Translations under genes and position numbers: made by a program | Part shown: one piece after another, positions 7,279 to 14,782 of the stretch | Numbering within the stretch: the first letter of the stretch is position 1 | How the letters are laid out: every line of letters starts with the position of its first letter | Source: an uncultured Clostridia bacterium | GTDB lineage: Bacteria > Bacillota > Clostridia > Christensenellales > Aristaeellaceae | Length of the DNA stretch: 20,667 bases | Reading direction: 5' to 3' | Assembly: GCA_934636425.1 (NCBI GenBank) | Contig: CAKUAV010000035.1 | Location: 1 to 20,667, forward strand | Notes under the pieces: generated by a model | Databases searched by the model: none | What the model saw: only the letters and a program-made list of their open reading frames with translations | What the model was told of the DNA's origin: nothing

Positions 7279-8217
7279 ATGTCCAAAGCTCAGGACGCCT
7301 TTCTCGCGCGCCGTTTCGGCGTGTTCAATCACTATCTGTACGGCAACCCCAGCGACCGCGCAGAGGATCTGTTCTCCCGCGCGCCGCTTGACTGGAACGA
7401 AAGCGTGGACAGCGTGGACGTGAAAGATCTTGCGCGCCGCCTACATGAAACCGGCGCGGGCTATTACTTCATCACGCTCATGCAGGGCAGCCGCTTCATG
7501 CTCGGCCCCAACGCGGCCTACGACGAAATCGCCGGCACGCAGCCGGGCGCGGCCTGCTCCCGCCGCGATCTGGTGGCGGAGCTGATCGACGCGCTCGCGC
7601 CCTATGACGTCGACCTGTGTCTGTACTACACCGGCGACGGCCCGCACATCGATCAGGAAATCGGCCCGAAATTCGGCTATGTCGATCCGCGCGGCCAGGT
7701 GACGATGGACTTCGTCGAGAAGTGGGCGGCGGTTTTGAAGGAATACGCCGTGCGCTACGGCAGCGCCATAAAGGCATGGTGGATCGACGGCTGCTATCGC
7801 GAGCATTTCGGCTATACGCCCGAACTGCTCAAGCCCTATTACGACGCGTGCAAGGCCGGCAATCCCGACTGCCTCGTGGCCATGAACAACGGCGTGAAGG
7901 ACGATTTTGAAAAGTACTACCCCGACGAGGAGCTGGTCTGCGGCGAATTCAACGATTTCGTCGCGCTGCCGAAGAGCCGCTTCATCGACGGCGCGCAGTC
8001 GCACATACTCGCGCCGCTGGGCGTCAGCAAGGACGGTTCCGAGTGGGGGCGCTGGCGCAGGCCGGGCGCGCACCGCAGCGGCGCGTATATGCTCGATTAT
8101 ATCCGCCGCGCCAATCAGGCCGGTATGCCCGTGACCGTCGACATATTCGTCGATCACCGGGGACGCTGGGACGAGGCGCAGTTCGAAGCGCTCAAATATG
8201 TCGGCGACCACCTCTGA
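7279..8217 (+). CDS. GH29-like (alpha-L-fucosidase superfamily) glycoside hydrolase
   Basis: A 312-residue TIM-barrel-type protein. It begins with a 'FGVFNHYLYGNPSD' strand, then 'WNESVDSVDVKDLARRLHETGAGYYFITLMQGSRFMLGPNAAYD' and 'CSRRDLVAELIDALAPYDVDLCLYYTGDGP'. It has 'AIKAWWIDGCY' (D170) where GH29 fucosidases carry their Asp nucleophile. The pattern (target residue held away, Ser/Arg-Arg-Asp-Leu-Val, then Trp-x-Asp) is what is seen in short proteins often labelled alpha-L-fucosidase. At 312 residues it lacks the C-terminal beta-sandwich of classic GH29 enzymes, so substrate is open. There is no signal peptide, so it would be cytoplasmic. A clear AGGAGG lies nine bases before the ATG. It is followed 26 bases later by a phosphoesterase, probably in one transcript. 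Confidence 0.68.
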   Translation: MSKAQDAFLARRFGVFNHYLYGNPSDRAEDLFSRAPLDWNESVDSVDVKDLARRLHETGAGYYFITLMQGSRFMLGPNAAYDEIAGTQPGAACSRRDLVAELIDALAPYDVDLCLYYTGDGPHIDQEIGPKFGYVDPRGQVTMDFVEKWAAVLKEYAVRYGSAIKAWWIDGCYREHFGYTPELLKPYYDACKAGNPDCLVAMNNGVKDDFEKYYPDEELVCGEFNDFVALPKSRFIDGAQSHILAPLGVSKDGSEWGRWRRPGAHRSGAYMLDYIRRANQAGMPVTVDIFVDHRGRWDEAQFEALKYVGDHL

Positions 8218-8243
8218 TCGCCCGCACGAAAGGAACAATCGCC

Positions 8244-9257
8244 ATGAAAACCGTACAGCCCTGCTTTCAGGATGCGCTTGACAAGGCCGTCTCATTCGCC
8301 CGCGCGCACAGTGACGCGGATTTTCTCTGCGGCGTCGTGGCCGACACGCATCTGAGCGACAACGGCGAGCACACGCGCGAGAACATCGCCGCCGTGGACG
8401 AGCGCGCGCCGCTCGACTGCCTGATTCATCTGGGCGATTTCCTGACCGGCCAGCTGCCCGAAAAGATCTCCCGCCGGCTGTTCCGCGAGGAAGCCGCCGC
8501 CTACCGCGCCGCCGTCGCGAGCGGCCGCCTGTTCCCCGTTCAGGGCAATCACGACGGCTATCGCAACGAGCGCTATGCCGGCCAGCTGGTGGACTGCATC
8601 AGTCTGGACGAAAACTGGGCCGCCGACACCGCCTATCTGGATGCGCTTGCGAACGTGCATCGCCCCGCCGGCAGGCCCTACTATTATGTGGACGTGCCGA
8701 AGCGCGCGCTGCGCCTGTTCTTCCTCTGCACGAACGGCTACACGCACAATCCCGCGGCCAAGACGTTCAAAAAGCGCGACGAAATCTCGCCCGAGCAGCT
8801 CGTCTGGCTGGCCGAGAGCCTGAGCGCGCTGGACGCGGGCAGCACCGTCATGGTGTTCTCGCACATCCATCCCTTCGTGCCCGGCAAGCCGCTTGAGCAC
8901 ATCCCCAGCTACAAGGCGGCGCTCGATCTGCTGCACGCCTGCCATTACGGCGAGCGCTGCATGATCGAGGGCAAAACGTATGATTTCTCCCAGCGCCGCG
9001 TCGACGTGGCCGCGTGGATCCACGGCCACGATCACAGCGACTCTCAAAAGCGCCTTCGCGGAATCAACATCATCGGCATAACGTCCGAAACGGCCTATAT
9101 TCCTCAGCTGTGGGAGCCGATCGGCGTATTCCCCGCCCCGCGCGATCTGGACACGGCAAGCGAGGACGCATGGGACGTCATGGCCTGGTACCGAGATCAG
9201 CGCGCCATATATCTCTTTCGCTTCGGCGCGGGCGAGGACAGGCTCGCGCGCTACTGA
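8244..9257 (+). CDS. Calcineurin-like metallophosphoesterase
   Basis: A 337-residue cytoplasmic protein with the full set of dinuclear-metal motifs of the superfamily: D-x-H (VADTHL, D34 and H36), GD (HLGDF, D65), GNHD (GNHDGY, 101-104), a single His (FSHIHP, H207) and GHDH (HGHDH, 260-264). All predicted ligands are present, so it should be active, on a phosphomonoester or diester that cannot be told from sequence. ATG at 8244 follows AAAGGAA by about eight bases. An upstream in-frame extension overlaps the previous gene and is rejected. Its coupling to the GH29-like gene suggests action on a phosphorylated sugar or a nucleotide/lipid derivative, which is inference only. The transcript ends at the stem-loop at 9357. 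Confidence 0.85.
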   Translation: MKTVQPCFQDALDKAVSFARAHSDADFLCGVVADTHLSDNGEHTRENIAAVDERAPLDCLIHLGDFLTGQLPEKISRRLFREEAAAYRAAVASGRLFPVQGNHDGYRNERYAGQLVDCISLDENWAADTAYLDALANVHRPAGRPYYYVDVPKRALRLFFLCTNGYTHNPAAKTFKKRDEISPEQLVWLAESLSALDAGSTVMVFSHIHPFVPGKPLEHIPSYKAALDLLHACHYGERCMIEGKTYDFSQRRVDVAAWIHGHDHSDSQKRLRGINIIGITSETAYIPQLWEPIGVFPAPRDLDTASEDAWDVMAWYRDQRAIYLFRFGAGEDRLARY

Positions 9258-9356
9258 GCGTTTATAGCAATCGTCGCTGCGATGATTTATGCCGCGCCCC
9301 CCGCCAATCCGCGCAGGGCTTTCAGCCTTGAGCGCGGCGCAAAACGCCGGATATAT

Positions 9357-9397
9357 AAAAATTTCCGTCCTGCCGCATTGGCGAGACGGAAATTTTT
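9357..9397. terminator. Strong bidirectional terminator
   Basis: A perfect 13-bp inverted repeat, AAAAATTTCCGTC (9357-9369) with GACGGAAATTTTT (9385-9397), lies between two converging genes. The A-run on one arm and T-run on the other make it work on both strands. Confidence 0.88.
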
Positions 9398-9424
9398 ATG
9401 CCTGCTATTTATTTTGGGAATGAG

Positions 9425-10189
9425 TTACCCGATGACATTGCCTTCCCATTCCCGTGCCGGGAGCGCGCCCAGCAGATGCGCGACGGTCGGCGCAATGTCC
9501 ATTATGCTCGCGGCGGGCAGCTCCCTGCCCTTCTCAAACGGCGCGCCGCAGAAGAACATCGGGATGGTCATGTCCTCCGGCATATCGGTGCCGTGGCTGC
9601 GCTCGTGTCCGCCGTGATCGGCGGTGAATATCACGACGTATTCGTCGTTCAGCGCCGCCAGCAGCCGCTCGATTTCATCGCAGGTTCTGCGCACGGAATG
9701 CATATATTTTTCGCCCATCCAGCCGGCGTCGTGGCCGGCCTCGTCCACCCAGCCCAGATAGAGGAACGTAAAGTCGACATCGTGCGCGTTGAGGAACTGC
9801 GCCGCATCCTCGCAGAGCTTCTCGTTCGATTCTTCAAAGCCGTAGTCGAACATCGACACATACTCGCTGTAGGACAGGCTGCCCGGGCGCGAAAGATCGC
9901 GCAGCTGCTCCCAGTTGTAGAACATGGCGCACTTCTTCTGGGCGGCCTTGAGCTGCTCGAACAGTCCGGAAATCGGGCGCACCTGCGGCGCATATGTGTT
10001 GGTGGTCGTTCCGTGACGGGACGGATCAACGCTGTGGAACAGCGACATATGGCAGGGCAGCGTGACGGAGGGCATGACGGTCTGCCCGTTCAGGCAGTAT
10101 GTGCTCTCGCGCTTCAGCTTTTCGATAAATCCGATGCCTTCGAGGCTGTCGGGACGCGTGCCGTCGCTCAGTATCAAAAGAATCTTCAT
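9425..10189 (-). CDS. Alkaline phosphatase superfamily phosphodiesterase (nucleotide pyrophosphatase type)
   Basis: A 254-residue protein of the type-I phosphodiesterase/AlkP superfamily. Expected metal and catalytic residues are visible: an N-terminal Asp in LLILSDGTRPD (D9), a Thr nucleophile in MPSVTLP (T43), D149 and H153 in GWVDEAGHD, D191 and H192 in TADHGGHE, and H199. It is short for the superfamily, whose members usually exceed 350 residues, but the core is complete. There is no signal peptide, so it is cytoplasmic. ATG at 10189 follows AAGGAAG by seven bases. An in-frame ATG five codons upstream lies 5' of that site and is rejected. The gene converges on the phosphoesterase pair across a shared terminator. 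Substrate unknown; a nucleotide or phosphoglycan ester is plausible. Confidence 0.82.
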   Translation of the reverse strand: MKILLILSDGTRPDSLEGIGFIEKLKRESTYCLNGQTVMPSVTLPCHMSLFHSVDPSRHGTTTNTYAPQVRPISGLFEQLKAAQKKCAMFYNWEQLRDLSRPGSLSYSEYVSMFDYGFEESNEKLCEDAAQFLNAHDVDFTFLYLGWVDEAGHDAGWMGEKYMHSVRRTCDEIERLLAALNDEYVVIFTADHGGHERSHGTDMPEDMTIPMFFCGAPFEKGRELPAASIMDIAPTVAHLLGALPAREWEGNVIG

Positions 10190-10370
10190 AATGCTCTTCC
10201 TTTCCATACGCTCTTTTACATGAGCTCGCGGCTGAAATCCGCCGCGAAAATAAGATTCGCACTTTACCGCCGCATGACGCAGGGGTACGCTTCAAAAAAG
10301 AGAGCCTTACGTCCGGCGGATTTTCCCCCTCCGGATTCAAGCGCCGACGCGCCGATGTCAGGCTATACGT
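10190..10370. other. Upstream region of the phosphodiesterase gene
   Basis: No gene. It contains a perfect 6-bp hairpin CGCGGC/GCCGCG (10227-10246) in the probable leader of the phosphodiesterase transcript. At 10330-10345 there is a short fragment (TCCGGATTCAAGCGCCG) resembling part of the tandem repeat that follows, perhaps a degraded extra unit. I could not identify a well-spaced promoter. Confidence 0.4.
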
Positions 10371-10882
10371 CAAGCCCGCGTCCGCAACCGTCCGCAGACG
10401 GCATTGCGGCGCTGCCAACGTATTCGGCGGGATGTTTCGTCCGTTTTCCGCGCGGGGGACAGCAGTCTGCCGCTTAAGTCCTCCGATTCAAGCGCCGCGT
10501 TTCCCGATCAGGATACGCGCGCTTTTTCGAGCATTCGTCCCGTTCCGCAGACGCATGCGTCAAGCCCGCGTCCGCAACCGTCCGCCGCCGGCATTGCGGC
10601 GCTGCCGACGTATTCGGCGGGATGTTTCGTCCGTTTTCCGCGCGGGGGACAGCGGTCTGCCGCCTGAAGCCTTCGGACTCGAGCGCCGCGCTTCCCGGTC
10701 AGGATGCGCGCGCTTTTTCGAGCATTCGTCCCGCTCCGCAGGCGCATGCGCCAAGCCCGCGTCCGCAACCGTCCGCCGCCGGCATTGCGGCGCTGCCAAC
10801 GCATTCGGCGGGATGTTTCGTCCGTTTTCCGCGCGGGGGACAGCTGTCTGCCGCCTGAAGCCTCCGAACTCGAGTGCCGCGC
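10371..10882. repeat. Three-unit tandem repeat, unit about 190 bp
   Basis: Units begin with CAAGCCCGCGTCCGCAACCG at 10371, 10561 and 10752 (spacings 190 and 191). The third is cut short at about 10882, two or three bases before the scpB stop codon. Each contains GGCATTGCGGCGCTGCC, TTCGGCGGGATGTTTCGTCC and TTTTCCGCGCGGGGGACAGC. The first two also contain GCGCGCTTTTTCGAGCATTC. Identity between units is about nine tenths by eye. The one-base period change breaks any coding register. Sequence is unrelated to the 135-bp array at 2422. Confidence 0.9.
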
Positions 10883-10884
10883 GG

Positions 10885-11427
10885 CTATACATCCTGCTCG
10901 GGCAGCGCCGCGCTCTCCTCGATGTCCAGCGGCGGCAGCTCGTCGAGCGACTCTATGCCGAAGTGGCTCAAAAACGCCTCGGTCGTGCCGTAGAGTATCG
11001 GCCGCCCCAGCGTCTCCTTGCGCCCGACCTCCTCGATGAGGCCCTTGTTCAGCAGCGACTGCACGGAATAGTCGCACTTGACCCCGCGCACCGCCTCGAT
11101 TTCCGTCTTTGTGATCGGCTGGCGATAGGCGATTATGGAGAGCGTCTCCATCGCCGCCTGAGAGAGCGACTGCTTCTGCACCGGCTGCAAAAGCCGCTCG
11201 ATATAGGGCGCGTAGTCCGGCCGCGTGGACAGCTGAACGCTCATGCCGAAGCGATTGAGCCGCACGCCGCGCTCCTCGCGGTCGTATTCGTCGCGCAGGC
11301 TGTCCAGCACGGGGATCAGCTCCGCCGCGGTCATGTCCAGCGCGTGCGCCAGATCGGTGATGCTGAGCGCCTCACCGGCCACAAACAGTATGGCCTCCAC
11401 GACGCAGCGCAGCTTTCTTTCATCCAT
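10885..11427 (-). CDS. scpB: Segregation and condensation protein B
   Basis: A 180-residue ScpB, the winged-helix kleisin-interacting subunit of the SMC-ScpAB condensin complex that compacts and segregates the chromosome. The conserved 'LRCVVEAILFVAGEALSITDLA' start, 'LSQAAMETLSIIAYRQPITKTEIEAVRGVKCDYSVQSLLNKGLIEEVGRKETLGRPILYGTT' core and 'FLSHFGIESLDELPPL' end are all characteristic. ATG at 11427 is preceded by GGGAGG. Upstream in-frame extension runs into dnaB and is rejected. It starts 19 bases after dnaB, so it is the last gene of the yybS-rplI-dnaB-scpB unit. Its usual partner scpA is not adjacent. The stop codon directly abuts a tandem repeat array, with no recognisable terminator. Confidence 0.95.
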   Translation of the reverse strand: MDERKLRCVVEAILFVAGEALSITDLAHALDMTAAELIPVLDSLRDEYDREERGVRLNRFGMSVQLSTRPDYAPYIERLLQPVQKQSLSQAAMETLSIIAYRQPITKTEIEAVRGVKCDYSVQSLLNKGLIEEVGRKETLGRPILYGTTEAFLSHFGIESLDELPPLDIEESAALPEQDV

Positions 11428-11446
11428 GCCCTTTCCTCCCGACCGA

Positions 11447-12796
11447 TCAGAACGGCGCCGAACCGCCGCCCACCAGATCGACAAACTTTGTATATTCCGC
11501 CTGCCAGCCCAGCTCGACCGTGCCCAGAGGGCCGTTTCTCTGCTTGGCGATGATGACCTCGGCGATGTTCTTCTTTTCCGTTTCCGGATCGTAATAGGCC
11601 TCGCGGTGCAGGAACATGACCACGTCCGCGTCCTGCTCTATGGCGCCCGAATCGCGGATATCCGAGAGGATCGGGCGGTGGTCGCTGCGGCCCGCGTTGG
11701 CGCGCGAGAGCTGCTGGAGCACGATGATGGGGATCTTCAGCTCCTGCGCCAGTCCCTTGAGCGCGCGGGAGATACTGCTGACTTCCTCCTGCCGGCTGTT
11801 GTTGCGGCCGGTGGCGGTCATCAGGCTCAGATAGTCTATGAGCACCAGATCAAGCCCGTGCTCCATCTGAAGGCGGCGCGCCTTGGAGCGCACCTCGGGC
11901 ACCGATATGCCGCTGGTCGCGTCGATATAGATCTGCGAGCGGGCGATGGGCACCATGGCGTCGGTCAGCTTTTCCCAGTCCTCCGCCGTGAGCATGCCGC
12001 GGCGCACCGACTGCATGTCCACGCACGCCTCGCAGCAGAGCATACGCATGGCCAGCTGCTCGGCGGGCATTTCCAGCGAGAACACGGCCACCTTCGCGCC
12101 GTGCCGAATGGCCGCGTTGTCGACGATGTTCAGTCCGATGCTGGTCTTGCCCATGGACGGGCGCGCGGCGATCAGTATGAACTCGCCCGGATGCATGCCC
12201 GTGAGCATTCGGTCGAGATCGGCAAAGCCCGTGGGCACGCCCTGAATCTTGCCGCGGTTTTTGTCCAGCGTCTCAATGCGCTCGTATGTGCTCAGCAGCA
12301 CCGACTGTATGGGCTGGAGCATATCGCCGCCCTTGCGCATCGTGATGTCGTATATCTTCTTTTCCGCCTCGGCGAGTATGTCGGGCGTCTCCTCCTCGGC
12401 GGCGTAGCTGGTCTGCGAGATGAACGACGCCGCGTCGATCAGCTTGCGCAGCGTCGATTTTTCGTCGATGATGCGAATGTACGCGCCGACGTTGGCCGTC
12501 GTGGGCACAAACTGGCTCAGCTCGACCAGATAGTCTATGCCGCCCACGCCCTCGAGCCGGCCGCGCCGGATCAGCTCTTCATCCAGCGTGACCAGATCGA
12601 CCGGCCGGGACATCGATGCCAGATGCGTCATCGCGTCGAATATCTCGCGGTGCGCCGGGTCGTAAAAGTCGTCCGGCACGAGCGATTCCTGCGCCAGCAT
12701 GACCGCTTCCGACGACTGAAGCATCGCGCCCAATACAGAGCGCTCCGCCTCCAGATGATGCGGCGGGATCCGTCCGCCCGCTGCCGCCTGTTCCAT
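11447..12796 (-). CDS. dnaB: Replicative DNA helicase DnaB (Bacillus DnaC)
   Basis: A 449-residue hexameric 5'-3' helicase that unwinds the fork and interacts with primase. The N-terminal domain (about 10-110, 'PPHHLEAERSVLGAML') is followed by a linker and the RecA-like domain. That domain has Walker A ARPSMGKTS (211-219), 'VAVFSLEMPAEQLAMRML', Walker B LVLIDYLSL (D321), 'RALKGLAQELKIPIIVLQQLSR' and the arginine-finger region 'SDIRDSGAIEQDADVVMFLHR'. Length is normal and no intein is present. GGGAGG lies nine bases before the ATG. The gene lies between rplI and scpB on the same strand, and a stem-loop in the rplI-dnaB gap may lower read-through. Confidence 0.97.
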   Translation of the reverse strand: MEQAAAGGRIPPHHLEAERSVLGAMLQSSEAVMLAQESLVPDDFYDPAHREIFDAMTHLASMSRPVDLVTLDEELIRRGRLEGVGGIDYLVELSQFVPTTANVGAYIRIIDEKSTLRKLIDAASFISQTSYAAEEETPDILAEAEKKIYDITMRKGGDMLQPIQSVLLSTYERIETLDKNRGKIQGVPTGFADLDRMLTGMHPGEFILIAARPSMGKTSIGLNIVDNAAIRHGAKVAVFSLEMPAEQLAMRMLCCEACVDMQSVRRGMLTAEDWEKLTDAMVPIARSQIYIDATSGISVPEVRSKARRLQMEHGLDLVLIDYLSLMTATGRNNSRQEEVSSISRALKGLAQELKIPIIVLQQLSRANAGRSDHRPILSDIRDSGAIEQDADVVMFLHREAYYDPETEKKNIAEVIIAKQRNGPLGTVELGWQAEYTKFVDLVGGGSAPF

Positions 12797-12878
12797 ACCG
12801 CCACACCTCCCGATTGCCTTTTTTCAGACTGTTTGCCTCAGCGCCGTATATTCTGCGCCCGGCCACTCCTTAACGACC

Positions 12879-12921
12879 AAAACGCACAGCCCTCCCCGGC
12901 GGGAAAAGGCGTGCGTTTTTT
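12879..12921. terminator. Stem-loop between rplI and dnaB, possible attenuator
   Basis: AAAACGCAC (12879-12887) pairs with GTGCGTTTT (12911-12919), with a GCC/GGC inner extension. The T-run is six long on the plus strand but only TTTT then GG on the minus strand, where the genes read. It is therefore a partial terminator at best within the operon. It could set the ratio of L9 to helicase. Confidence 0.5.
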
Positions 12922-12937
12922 CTCTGCGGTATTGAAA

Positions 12938-13384
12938 TTATTCCGCCGTGACATTCAGAATCATGCGCGCGGACACGCCCGCGGCCAGCTTCAGCGTCAC
13001 TGTGGTCTGACCGACGGCGCGCACCGGCTCGGCCAGCTCGATCTTGCGCTTGTCGATCTCAATGCCGTGCTGCGCCTTGAGCGCGTCGGCAATTTCCTGA
13101 CCGGTGATGGAGCCGTACAGGCGGCCGCCCTCTCCGGCGCGCACCTTCACGATGACCACCTTGCCCTTGAGATCGCGCGCCTGCCTTTCGGCCTCGTCGC
13201 GCTTCACATCCTCGCGATGCTTCTCGGCCTGCTTGCTCTTCTCGATGGAATGCACGGCCTCGCTGGTCGCCTCGACGGCCATCTTGCGCGGCAGCAGATA
13301 GTTGCGGCCGAAGCCGTCGCTGACCTCGATCACCTGATCCTTTTTGCCCGTGCCCTTGATATCCTTGAGCAGAATGACTTTCAT
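12938..13384 (-). CDS. rplI: 50S ribosomal protein L9
   Basis: A 148-residue bL9, a primary 23S rRNA-binding protein. The N-terminal domain signature 'MKVILLKDIKGTGKKDQVIEVSDGFGRNYLLPRKMAVEAT' is followed by the long charged connecting helix (about 41-75) and the C-terminal domain 'GRLYGSITGQEIADALKAQHGIEIDKRKIEL'. Length is standard. The GGGGAGG site lies inside the last codons of yybS and the ATG comes three bases after that stop, so translation is probably coupled. Confidence 0.97.
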   Translation of the reverse strand: MKVILLKDIKGTGKKDQVIEVSDGFGRNYLLPRKMAVEATSEAVHSIEKSKQAEKHREDVKRDEAERQARDLKGKVVIVKVRAGEGGRLYGSITGQEIADALKAQHGIEIDKRKIELAEPVRAVGQTTVTLKLAAGVSARMILNVTAE

Positions 13385-13387
13385 CTC

Positions 13388-14425
13388 TTATTCCTCCCCG
13401 TTATGTTCGTCCGTTTTGCGGCGGATAAAGCCGGAAATCAGACCCTGACTGCCCAGAAGCGCCGAATACACGCCGCAGAGCATGACGAGACCCTGCACCA
13501 AAATCACGCCCAGACCGATCATGATCGCCCGGAACGCCTTGCCGCGGCCGGCCGCCTTCATGCGCCTGTCGAGCGCCGAAGCGCCGATGACCACGCAGAG
13601 CGTGCCGCCCGCGATGATGATGGCGTTCCAGACCGCCTCCGCGCCGTCCACTTTGAAGAGCAGCAGCGCGCCCGCCGCCGCCAGACAGACCAGCGCGCCG
13701 ATCGTCACCTGACGCGGCATATGCCAGTCTGAAAAGGGCACATAGTCGATCTCGTCGCCGCGCCGCGCGCAGACGCAGTTGGGCAGCGCCACGGCCAGCA
13801 CGCCGGTCAGCAGCCCCGAGCTGAGCAGCAGCCCCGGCAGACGCAGCCGCATCAGATTGCCCTGCATCTCAATGCTCTGCCTGAGCGCACCCAGCACCTC
13901 CATTGTGCGCAGCGAGCCGTCGATCGCCTTCTGCGCCGTATCGCCCGTTATGAGGCCGGAGAGCGCAAACTGCTGCGCGAGCACCAGCCGAAGCGACGCG
14001 GGCAGGCTCTCGATCCAGCCGTTGACAAACTCGATCAGCACCGAAATCAGATCGCGCTGCGCCTGAAAGTAAAGCGCGCAAATCAATATCAGAAACGCCG
14101 CCAGCTGCGCGCCGACCGCGCCCTTCAGACGCGCCGCAAATGAAGCGCGCCGCCAGAGCATCGCGATGACGACCGCAGAGGGCGCGGCCACCAGCAGCGC
14201 CGTCGCGCCCGCAACGCCCGCGCCGAAGAGCCAGCCCACGCTGCCCACCGACGCAGCCAGATACAGCGCCGCGGGCAGCCAGCCGCCCCATGTGAAAAAG
14301 AGCGCCGCCAGCACCGTGCCCAGCACGCAGACCGGGAAAAAGCTGATGCAAAACGCCTGTCCCGCGCCCGAGAGCAGGCCGACCAGCGACGAGACGACGA
14401 TCGCCGTCATGGATCGTTTTTTCAT
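13388..14425 (-). CDS. YybS family (DUF2232) membrane protein
   Basis: A 345-residue polytopic membrane protein with about eight hydrophobic helices, starting MKKRSMTAIVVSSLVGLLSG. A motif-like stretch 'LIEFVNGWIESLPASLRLVLAQQFALSGLITGDTAQKAIDG' lies between helices, and the end is hydrophilic (IRRKTDEHNGEE). It fits the DUF2232/YybS family, whose gene precedes gdpP-rplI-dnaC in Bacillus, and here sits directly before rplI. Its function is not established. It may be a substrate-binding-like membrane component or an envelope factor. ATG at 14425 is preferred over the longer open frame because a sigma-A promoter at 14454-14482 lies just upstream of it. The ribosome binding site is weak (GGGCGG). 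Confidence 0.82.
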   Translation of the reverse strand: MKKRSMTAIVVSSLVGLLSGAGQAFCISFFPVCVLGTVLAALFFTWGGWLPAALYLAASVGSVGWLFGAGVAGATALLVAAPSAVVIAMLWRRASFAARLKGAVGAQLAAFLILICALYFQAQRDLISVLIEFVNGWIESLPASLRLVLAQQFALSGLITGDTAQKAIDGSLRTMEVLGALRQSIEMQGNLMRLRLPGLLLSSGLLTGVLAVALPNCVCARRGDEIDYVPFSDWHMPRQVTIGALVCLAAAGALLLFKVDGAEAVWNAIIIAGGTLCVVIGASALDRRMKAAGRGKAFRAIMIGLGVILVQGLVMLCGVYSALLGSQGLISGFIRRKTDEHNGEE

Positions 14426-14453
14426 TGCCGTATACCGCCCGTTCAAAACATAT

Positions 14454-14482
14454 ATTATCCGACGTCGCAGAGCGCGCGTCAA
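14454..14482 (-). promoter_or_regulatory. Sigma-A promoter of yybS-rplI-dnaB-scpB
   Basis: On the minus strand, -35 TTGACG (14482-14477), a 17-base spacer and -10 GATAAT (14459-14454). The expected start site is about 20 bases before the yybS ATG. Confidence 0.72.
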
Positions 14483-14657
14483 TGAGAATGCGCATATTTC
14501 CTGCGGATTCTTCCGCAAGGGCAGCGCCCAGGCCACAGAATCCAGCCGCTCCGCCTGCCTTCAGATCAGCGCCCCGCGCCGCGACGAAAGCCGCAGCCTA
14601 AGCCGCGCTGAAGCGAATCCTTCCCATGCGGAAGAGGCGCCTTTGAAGCCAGCTTAA

Positions 14658-14673
14658 TTACACTCTAGTGTAA
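14658..14673. promoter_or_regulatory. Operator-like palindrome
   Basis: TTACACT-CT-AGTGTAA is a perfect 7-bp dyad with a 2-base centre, followed by AAAACACTT. It stands out in GC-rich DNA and has the size and symmetry of a dimeric repressor/activator site. It lies about 175 bases upstream of the yybS promoter in a stretch (14483-14737) with no gene. The bound protein, if any, is unknown. Confidence 0.35.
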
Positions 14674-14737
14674 AACACTTTCGCCCACGCGTCAAGGCGC
14701 TGCCGGTAAATTTGCCGAATAAGCCGCAATTTGCCGC

Positions 14738-14771
14738 AAAAAACGCAGCCGGCATTCCGCGACGCCGACCG
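14738..14771 (-). terminator. Terminator of the walR-walK-GerMN operon
   Basis: On the minus strand, an 8-bp stem (14771-14764 with 14753-14746, two G-T wobbles) and 10-base loop are followed two bases later by TTTTTT (14743-14738). It begins about 12 bases after the lipoprotein stop codon. Confidence 0.6.
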
Positions 14772-14782
14772 CGCTTCCTCAT

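Noticed and set aside
10404..11553. Long plus-strand open frame over the 190-bp repeats and scpB
   Set aside because: Composition is Arg/Pro-rich, it lies antisense to a clear scpB gene, and the repeat period breaks register. It is a shadow frame.
11243..13732. 829-codon plus-strand open frame
   Set aside because: It is antisense to dnaB, rplI and yybS, all strongly supported. His/Arg/Leu-rich translation is typical of the opposite strand of GC-rich genes.
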